Source: Prostheceraeus crozeri | Taxonomy: Eukaryota > Platyhelminthes > Polycladida > Euryleptidae | Direction: 5' to 3' | DNA: 64,000 nucleotides | Assembly (NCBI GenBank): GCA_907163375.1 | Contig: CAJQUW010016926.1 | Coordinates: 1-64,000 of the forward strand | Shown: positions 57,040 to 64,000 of the stretch, piece by piece | Position numbering within the stretch: position 1 is the first letter of the stretch | Layout: every line of letters begins with the position of its first letter | Program-made: the position numbers and the translations under genes | The notes under the pieces: model-generated | Database searches by the model: none | The model's input: only the letters and a program-made list of their open reading frames with translations | Told to the model about the DNA's origin: nothing

Positions 57040-57522
57040 ATGTCGCAAGCGAAAAGTAATAATATTAAAACTGTTGAATTAAAATTACGTAACATTGTTG
57101 ACAGAAATACACCTAAAACTATTACGATTAACAAAAAAAAGTATTACATAAGTAAACCAATGATAGAGAATATTCAATTAATAGAAGAAAAGAATGGCGG
57201 GATTCTCCCATTAATTCCTCTAATAATAGGAGGTATAGCAGCAGCAGAAAGTGTTGCAGGTGGGACAGCTGGTATTGTCCAAGCAGTAAATAAAAATAAA
57301 TCAGAGAAGGCAGCATTAGAAGAACAAAAGCGACATAATAGAGAGCTAGAGAAAGTTGCTAGGGGTGAAGGAGTAGTAGATAATTTCATTAGTAAACTAA
57401 ATTTAGTTGATGAAGGAAAACGAGTTCTTAAAAATATTCTCCACAATGTTGATGATTTAATTGAAATTAAAGAAACAAAAGATGGTTCTGGAATATATCT
57501 AAGTCCTAGTATGATTAGGTAA
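57040..57522 (+). CDS. Gly-rich hydrophobic core-like protein, unit 2, intact
   Basis: 160 residues, the intact version of the gene at 46501-46983. ATG 57040 follows 'ttttttttattaaaa'. It has KRHNRELEKVARGEG where unit 1 has a stop. Upstream, 'ttttgataacttaaaatttt' is tandemly repeated (56936-57030). Confidence 0.5.
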   Translation: MSQAKSNNIKTVELKLRNIVDRNTPKTITINKKKYYISKPMIENIQLIEEKNGGILPLIPLIIGGIAAAESVAGGTAGIVQAVNKNKSEKAALEEQKRHNRELEKVARGEGVVDNFISKLNLVDEGKRVLKNILHNVDDLIEIKETKDGSGIYLSPSMIR

Positions 57523-57531
57523 AACAATTAT

Positions 57532-57787
57532 TTCAATTGTTGTACATTGTGACATTATTGAAGGAGGATATATAAATGGTAAATTGTCAAATTTAATATT
57601 CAGTTTTCCAGCTTTTACTGTACCCATTGGTTATAGATTAAATGTAATTCCACAAACATTAATATATTTCCCTATTACAAGAAAAACTATTAACAACATT
57701 AACATTAGAATCACTGATGAGAATGGACAAGAAATAAATTTTGGAGGTGAAGAGATTATGATAGATCTTTTGGTTAGAGAAGTATAA
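57532..57787 (+). pseudogene. Penton-like gene, C-terminal remnant, unit 3
   Basis: Same truncation point and sequence as at 46993-47248; marks the start of the third repeat unit. Confidence 0.7.
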
Positions 57788-57860
57788 ACTCCCACGCGAA
57801 GCTAGAGAAGTTTAATTTTCTTCTTCTTAAAAATAAAAATAAAAAATTTTTTATTAAAAA

Positions 57861-58625
57861 GTGAGTGAAGTGCCCCCATTAAATAAAAAAAACTCAAATT
57901 CAATCATCATCAAAATTTATCTAATAAAGTTTTGTCAGTTATTTGCGGAAGATCAGGTTGTTAAAAACGTATCTATTATTTAAAATTGTCACGACTCCAA
58001 ATTTTTTGGATTATAACAATCTTATAATTTATACAACAACAGCAGAACAACCCGTCTATCAATTTTTAAAATATGGATTTGAAAATAATCTTAAAAAACA
58101 GCAATTGCTTCATTATTCAAAGAATATGAAAAATCTGAAGATGAAGAAGAAATAAGTTCGTGGTGTGAAGAAGCAGCAAAAAATAATCAGTTAGTTGAAT
58201 CCAATAAAAATAAGCATATAAAGATACAATTAATAGATGACAGTTGTAATATGCAAGATCCTAGTAAACTAGATAAAACAATGAAACATTGTGTAATTTT
58301 TGATGATTGTGTTAATGACAGAAATCAGTCAGTTCAGAGAAATTATTTCACAAGAGGTAGACATAACAACTGTAGTGTTTTTTATTTAACACAAAGTATG
58401 TATTCATTAGACGGAAGTGCTATTAGAAAGAATGCAAATATATTTATACTATTTGAAATAAATGCAAGAAACTTAAGTGATTTGTTAAGAGATTTATGCG
58501 TAAGAAATAAAGATGAATTTAAACAATCGTGTAACAATGCTTGGTCAAAAGATTATGGCTTCATTACAATTAATATTGATAAAAAAATTCATGATAGAGT
58601 TATAGAACATTTGTTTGCCGAGTGA
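57861..58625 (+). pseudogene. Packaging ATPase, unit 3, broken
   Basis: Carries the GTG start position (57861), the P-loop break (about 57963) and the second break of the other copies. One Val/Ala difference (DGSAIRKNAN) in the Walker B-containing part. Confidence 0.7.
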
Positions 58626-58706
58626 TAGAAAATATACGAATATAGTGTTATAAAATTTTTTTTATTTTTATATATATCAAATTTGTCTATCTTAGAAGTT
58701 AGAAAA

Positions 58707-61700
58707 TTAAAAAGGTAAAGTAGTTATTCCATCAGGTAAATTTTTTCTTTTATCATCAAATGGATCTAATGCTAATTTATGTTCTTCTTTTAAATACATT
58801 TTATGTTTCTTTGAATTAAGTCTATAATTACATGCTCTTTATATTTCATTATTAAATAATACATTTTTATAATCTTGAAATGTTATTTGACTAGCCACTG
58901 ATGCCTTTGAAATTCCTTTTAATGTTTTATATGTTTTAATATTATTAGTTGTGTTATAACAATAACATTTAGATTTTAAAAATATAGCTTCTGTTATGAA
59001 ATCTTCATTTCCTTCTAATTCATCTTTTACTTTACATAAATCAGAAGGATGAATGATATCTTTTATTTTATTAATTTCTTCATCAAGTGAAGAATTATAC
59101 GGTATTGTTAATTCTAAGAAAACAGAATCGGTATCTGTAAAGTGTAATTTATAGTTTTTGCCATAAGCAGGTGCTAAATAATCATATATAAATCTATACA
59201 TATAGTTTAGCTAATTCTAATATAGTGAATCCAATAAAATTAAACTTATCATGTTTTACGCTGATTCGACGTAAATGTACAGTACATAGATTATCACTAA
59301 ATCTAGTAGTTCTTTTATATGTAGGTTTCCTTGTTAAATTTTGAAACCTATCTCTATCATAAACTATTTCAATATTTTGTCTATTACACACATTTTCCAA
59401 AAGTCTTACCATAAAATGCATTATTCATTAATTTGAAGAACACGTTTCCAAAATCATCTTTATTTCTTTTAGCTATTTTACGTTTTTCAATATTGAACTC
59501 TATATAATTTTTTAACCATTTAGATTTTTGATAAAATAGTTTTCGATGTATTTTGGTGAGAATCATTCCATGTTCTAAATACCAATCTAGCATTCTTCCT
59601 TCAACAACATACTTTCCTTTATTACTTTGTGTTAACATAAGTTTTTTTGTTGGTCTGTATTTCTTAGGAATTAAAGATTTTTGATAATCTGAAAAATCTT
59701 CTATATTGGGAATTTTGTTTTCGGGACAGAAAGGAAAATATTTTGTTTTATCTTTTATTTCATCAGGGTATACTAAATCAACTTCATATATATAACCATG
59801 ATTATAATTTCCATCATATGTTTTTGATAATCTAGAATATTACACCATTCCATCTCACCTGTTGGTAATTCTTGTATCATGCAAGAAGAATATAAGCTAT
59901 TAAAATCATAATATAACAAATAGTTTTCTCTCACGTATTCATCAACTGCTGCTTGACTATCTTCATTTGATATAAGTCCTTCTATATTTTGATTAAACAA
60001 TTTTATAAACTGATCGCTTTCTTCTGGAGATAAAGGTTTCATTATTCCATAATCATCAGGATTTACTTTTTTATTGTAACACTGTACATAACGATTATCT
60101 AAAACTGATGAAACACCACCTCTAATCCCAGATTCAAAAAATAATAATTTATCATATGTATTTTCTTTATAATGTTTAAGTTTAATGCCAGTATGTTTTA
60201 ATCCTGCTAACCATGTTAAACCTGGTGTAGAATAACAATAACATGGATCTATTCCATAATATTCTAAACACATGTCACGAAAGTTTCCAAAAAGATCAGT
60301 AAGGATTAATACATCTATCTGAAGATATTTCATTGTATAATCGTACATTGTTCTACAATTTAACTCTCTCCAATTCTTTTCAGCTTCTGCATAGTCTTCT
60401 TCAGATAATTGTGATTGTTTTAATGTTGATTTAAATTTATTTATTGGAGGACGTTTTTGTTCTTTTATTATTTCATTCTATTTATATCTCCACTTATATA
60501 TTCATATGGAAATATGCCTTTTAAAGGTTTTAAATTATATTTATTTAATATTTTACATTGTTCAGGTTTCAAAGTTTTTCCCATAACATCTAATGAATAA
60601 GGAGTAAAAAATCTAAATGCATCTAAAATTCTAATACAACCTAATTGCATTGAAAAATATTCTTCTTCTGTCTTACATAGTACATTTATTTGTTGTTGTT
60701 GTAATTTTTCAGATGAAAATAAATCTTTCATTACTAGATGGAAATCATATTTAGAACCATTGTAGAAATATAAAGGAACAAAGTTATATTTAAATTTATT
60801 AGCATTAAGATTACAAGAATTATGTGCTGCACCTCTATATAATCCATTTAGATGATCATGATCTTTTACTTTATCAATATATCTACCTTTGCCATTTTAA
60901 TAATTTTTTGTAAATTCTTTTCCACAGTAATAACATTTTGTTTCATTAATAAAATTTAATTTTTCTTTTTCTGTTAATGGCATCATTGGTATATTTATTT
61001 CAAGCAATTGTGAAAAATAATTTTGTAATTCTTCTACTTTCTTTGTAAACATTTCTGAACTATCTTCACCATAGTATTGATAATATTCTGATTTAAATAA
61101 TTCAGGATAATTTGAATGAATGTACATTCCCCAACATAATGGTTTTTGTTCAAATAAATATTTTTCTTTACTTTGTTCAGGGGCACTTTTTTCATAATTA
61201 TCATTTTCAGAATTTTGTGTCATATTAACATTATATGCTTCAAAATCACAATAAATTTTAAAGGGTACTTTATTTTTAAAATACCATTTATTATATTCTA
61301 AATAATCATCTTTTGGAAATGTGTTTCTGACTGATTCATTTTGTTGACAGTTCTCCAAATGTCTATTCATTTCTTCTAAAGTTCTAAAACTTGTCATACA
61401 TTGAAGACAAGGAAAATTAGCATTATCTGAAGTTTTTGTAAATATAGAAACATCTTTACATAATACAAAATGACCCTGATAATATAATATATTTGCTTGT
61501 GCTGGTTGTTTTAATATATTTGCTTGTGCTGATTGTTTTAATTTTTCAAATAAATCAAAATACATTTCATGTGTTAAATCAATTTGTCTTTGTAAATCTT
61601 TTTCAGACTGTTGATAATTTTGATTTAATATTTGTAGCTGTTGTTCATATTCTTTATTATATTGTTCTTTATATTGCTGTTGACATTTTTTAAAACATTC

Positions 61701-63081
61701 ATTTATTTTTTCTTTATTATTATCTTTATTTAATTCTTGAATCGTTTCTATCTTATTTTGATATTTATGGTGATATTCTTGTACTAACATTTTTACTTGA
61801 TGATAATATTCTGTTTTACAATTCTGTAAAATTTCATGTAAATTTTGTATGTTTTGTTGATATTCTAAAGATAAAGATGAATAATGGGAATCATAATCAT
61901 AATTTAAATTACGTCCTTTATAATTATTATGATTAATCATTATTGGTGATAATGTTTTAACAATTTCAAAATTTTCAGTACATATTATATTTCCTTGGTA
62001 AAAAATATTATGATGCATGTAATTTCCTCTATCATTATATACTATTTCTGATTGACATAAATTTTTATTATTCAAATAAATTTTTTTTGAATCTGAGTAA
62101 AATGGAGTAATATTACCAATAGAAACATAATTCACATTTAATTCAAAAACATTTACTTCTATTAAATTTTTATTCTTTTTATGGAACTTTGTTAGCTTAT
62201 TTTAATCATATGGAAATTCATGTAAGCCATCAGAGAGATTAAATTCCTTTATATATTCTTCTTTATTATAATGACTTAGTCTTTCTTTATGATATTTTGC
62301 AGGATGTAAATGTGCTATAATACTCCACAGAAAACAATAATCATCTTCATTTTTTATGTTGATTATTTGTGGTGAACTGAAAGGCAAAGGGACATAACTG
62401 CCACCAGTATTATTTTTATATTTATCAATTACTATTTTCTTAGATAGTATTTTAACAAATCTCCAACCAGATTCACGTAACTGGGCTTCAATTATACAAT
62501 TTTCTAATTTAAGTATCATTTGTTCAAATATGGGTTGTATATCATTTACATTATGAATTTCTTATGAATTTGTAAAATGTCCTGGTATTATTTCTTCAGG
62601 AATTCCATCAGGTCCATTTTTTGTATAAAGTACTTCTACATTCATGTAACATTTGAAAGATTTCTTAAATATATTATAAAATTTGGATAGAATATCAGAA
62701 AAAGTTTCATCGGTTTCATTATGTTCAACAGATTCATTAAATAAATATTTTATATCTGTTACGGCTTCATCAAATTCATCTATTTCGTTAAATTCATCAG
62801 TATCGCTAAATAAATATCTTCCATCTCGTACATGTTCATCTTCACTATTAAAAACTTTTTTATATTCTGAATGTGAATAATCATCAAATGTTTTTTTTAA
62901 CTTTTATATCAGTAGGTAATGTTTCTAGATAGTTTATATAATTATTTAATTTCAATATATTTCCTTCATCAACTCGATCTACATTTTGTAAATGCATTTT
63001 ACTATTTAAATGAGATTGATAACTTCTTTTTGTTTGCAACTGTCTTTTACATAAGACACAATAAAACTTGGTATTTTCCAT
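58707..63081 (-). pseudogene. polB: DNA polymerase B (protein-primed type), unit 3
   Basis: The longest copy. It retains the 41 bp (about 60229-60269) missing from units 1 and 2, which joins the exonuclease-end motif YLQIDVLILTDLF through CLEYYGIDPCYCY to GLTWLAGLKHTG in one frame (60348-59773). Private lesions: nonsense near 62562 and 62202, and a one-base loss in a T run near 59822. Shared lesions: nonsense at 60897 (with unit 2), the break near 60468 and TAA near 58838 (all units). The exonuclease region (62135-60897, 412 residues) is open. DTDS lies near 59125 and NNAFYGKTF near 59415. Confidence 0.85.
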
Positions 63082-63243
63082 TTTTTTTTATTTTTCAAAG
63101 AAAAAATTTGTGTTTTAATTTTAGATATAAACATTCTAATATCAAGGTCTTGAGAGTTATTATATATTATTATATATTTCACGTTCTTAAGTTATTTTAT
63201 TTTCTTTATCACATTAAGTTTTATCATATTAAGTTTTATCATA

Positions 63244-64000
63244 TTAAGTTTTATCAAAAGATAATTTAAATTTATTTTCACTAACTATTGATTCTTCATC
63301 ATCATCATCATAAATTGATTCTTCAACATCATAAATTACACTTTTTGGTATAGGATGCCATTCCCTGATAGGAATATCTAATTCCAAATTATATTTATTA
63401 TTTGATAATAATATAATAGAGATAAATATTGGTCTTTGATCTCTTTTGGAAAATTTAATAACACCACCATAATCTAAATCATTTTTAGTTTTTATTAAAG
63501 ATGATAAAATTTTAAATTGATTAGATGTAAATCCTAATTTAAATTTTGTAGACCCGACACATAGTTGTCTAATAGTATCTTCAACTATTCCATCATTATT
63601 ATTTTCAATTGTAAGAAAATGAAATTTGGATTAATTTTGATTATATGTAGTATCAATATCATGTACATCAGTATGAGATATAAATTTTTTTCACTTACAT
63701 TTTTATAATTACTAATATTTTTATAATCTTTTTTACCATTTACACCTTTTTCAGATGTTTCAGAATCATCATCTATATTATCATCATCTATATTATTATC
63801 ATTATTATTATTATAAGATTCTTTAAAATTATTATTATAAGATTCTTTAAAATTATTATGATTATGATTATGGTCATTGTTAATAGTATAAGGTGTTGTC
63901 CACATATAAATTTTCTCTTGTTGAGCTAATCCATTTATGTAAGATTTCAACAAATTAATATCTAAATTTGAATATAATCCTACATAAGTATCATCATCAT
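63244..64000 (-). pseudogene. Possible sliding-clamp-like protein, unit 3, cut by window end
   Basis: C-terminal part only. Two NNFKESYN repeats, plus a duplicated acidic piece (NIDDDNIDDD) not present in units 1 and 2. Same frameshift as the other copies. Confidence 0.45.

Larger units (their letters stand above)
28861..64000. mobile_element. Array of endogenous Polinton/adintovirus-like elements
   Basis: From here on the sequence is conspicuously AT-rich and almost wholly coding-like. A head-to-tail repeat begins at 31147, 46993 and 57532 (all at 'ttcaattg.tgtacattgtga'). Unit 1 is about 10.52 kb once the gypsy insertion and its target duplication are removed, unit 2 is 10.54 kb, and unit 3 continues past the window. 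Gene order per unit: penton-like remnant, ATPase (+); polymerase B, clamp-like (-); fibre-like, small virion-like protein, major capsid-like, hydrophobic core-like (+). 28861-31146 is single-copy flank with further viral-type genes. PolB plus a packaging ATPase plus jelly-roll-capsid-like genes define a Polinton, adintovirus or PLV-type element; no integrase or adenain-like protease was found. Units are nearly identical but differ by small indels. Confidence 0.85.

Noticed and set aside
28861-64000. CRISPR array or bacterial prophage
   Set aside because: Repeats are 10.5-kb units, not short spacers, and the flanks contain spliced animal-type genes and transposons.
1-64000. tRNA or rRNA genes
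   Set aside because: No cloverleaf-like block with A and B box words or rRNA core sequence was noticed on either strand; a covariance-model scan was not possible here.

Overview
The window looks like nuclear DNA of an animal, most likely an invertebrate. It has spliced gene fragments with GT/AG introns, many families of cut-and-paste DNA transposons, a Ty3/gypsy retrotransposon of animal type, long satellites and no prokaryotic operon structure. I see no intact ordinary host gene, and the species cannot be named from sequence alone. Small indels in homopolymer runs are frequent, so some single-base frame breaks may be sequencing errors.

Layout. 1-2330 is an AT-rich degenerate satellite. 2331-4800 is decayed repeat sequence without a recognisable gene. 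4800-6650 is a degenerate tandem repeat with poly-G tracts. 6620-8585 (minus strand) is a transposon-associated gene cut in two by a 748-bp foldback MITE. 9693-13856 is probably a hAT element holding a nearly complete transposase, with two smaller elements nested in it: a deleted Tc1-like copy and a 789-bp hAT copy with a perfect 8-bp target duplication. 14013-15722 is a Tc1-like DD34E element with about 78-bp terminal repeats. 15983-21609 is bounded by CACTG-starting inverted repeats and carries a large protein with a D...D...E-like motif pattern that I compare, tentatively, with DUF7869. 22600-28258 holds a MADF-domain gene whose second codon is split by another copy of the same MITE; its 4.6-kb intron contains an antisense PIF/Harbinger nuclease and a 613-bp hAT-type MITE.

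From about 28.86 kb to the end the sequence becomes strikingly AT-rich and is a head-to-tail array of a dsDNA-virus-like element of the Polinton/adintovirus type. The repeat unit is about 10.5 kb and starts at 31147, 46993 and 57532; the third unit runs off the window. Each unit carries, on +, a truncated candidate minor capsid (penton-like) gene and a packaging-ATPase-like gene; on -, a protein-primed-type DNA polymerase B with an N-terminal zinc finger and a protein that may be a sliding clamp; then on + a fibre-like coiled-coil protein, a small amphipathic virion-like protein, a candidate double-jelly-roll major capsid protein and a Gly-rich hydrophobic core-like protein. The left flank (28903-31402) holds three more + genes and a longer copy of the penton-like gene, so the ancestor was probably about 2.3 kb longer than the amplified unit. 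No integrase or protease gene was seen in any unit.

All copies are broken, and several breaks are shared between units: in the ATPase P-loop region, the major capsid gene, the polymerase and the clamp-like gene. Other lesions are shared by different pairs of units. This pattern fits amplification of an already dead copy by the host, with exchange among units, better than repeated viral insertion. A young gypsy element (LTRs nearly identical, ATTAT target duplication) later inserted into the polymerase gene of unit 1.
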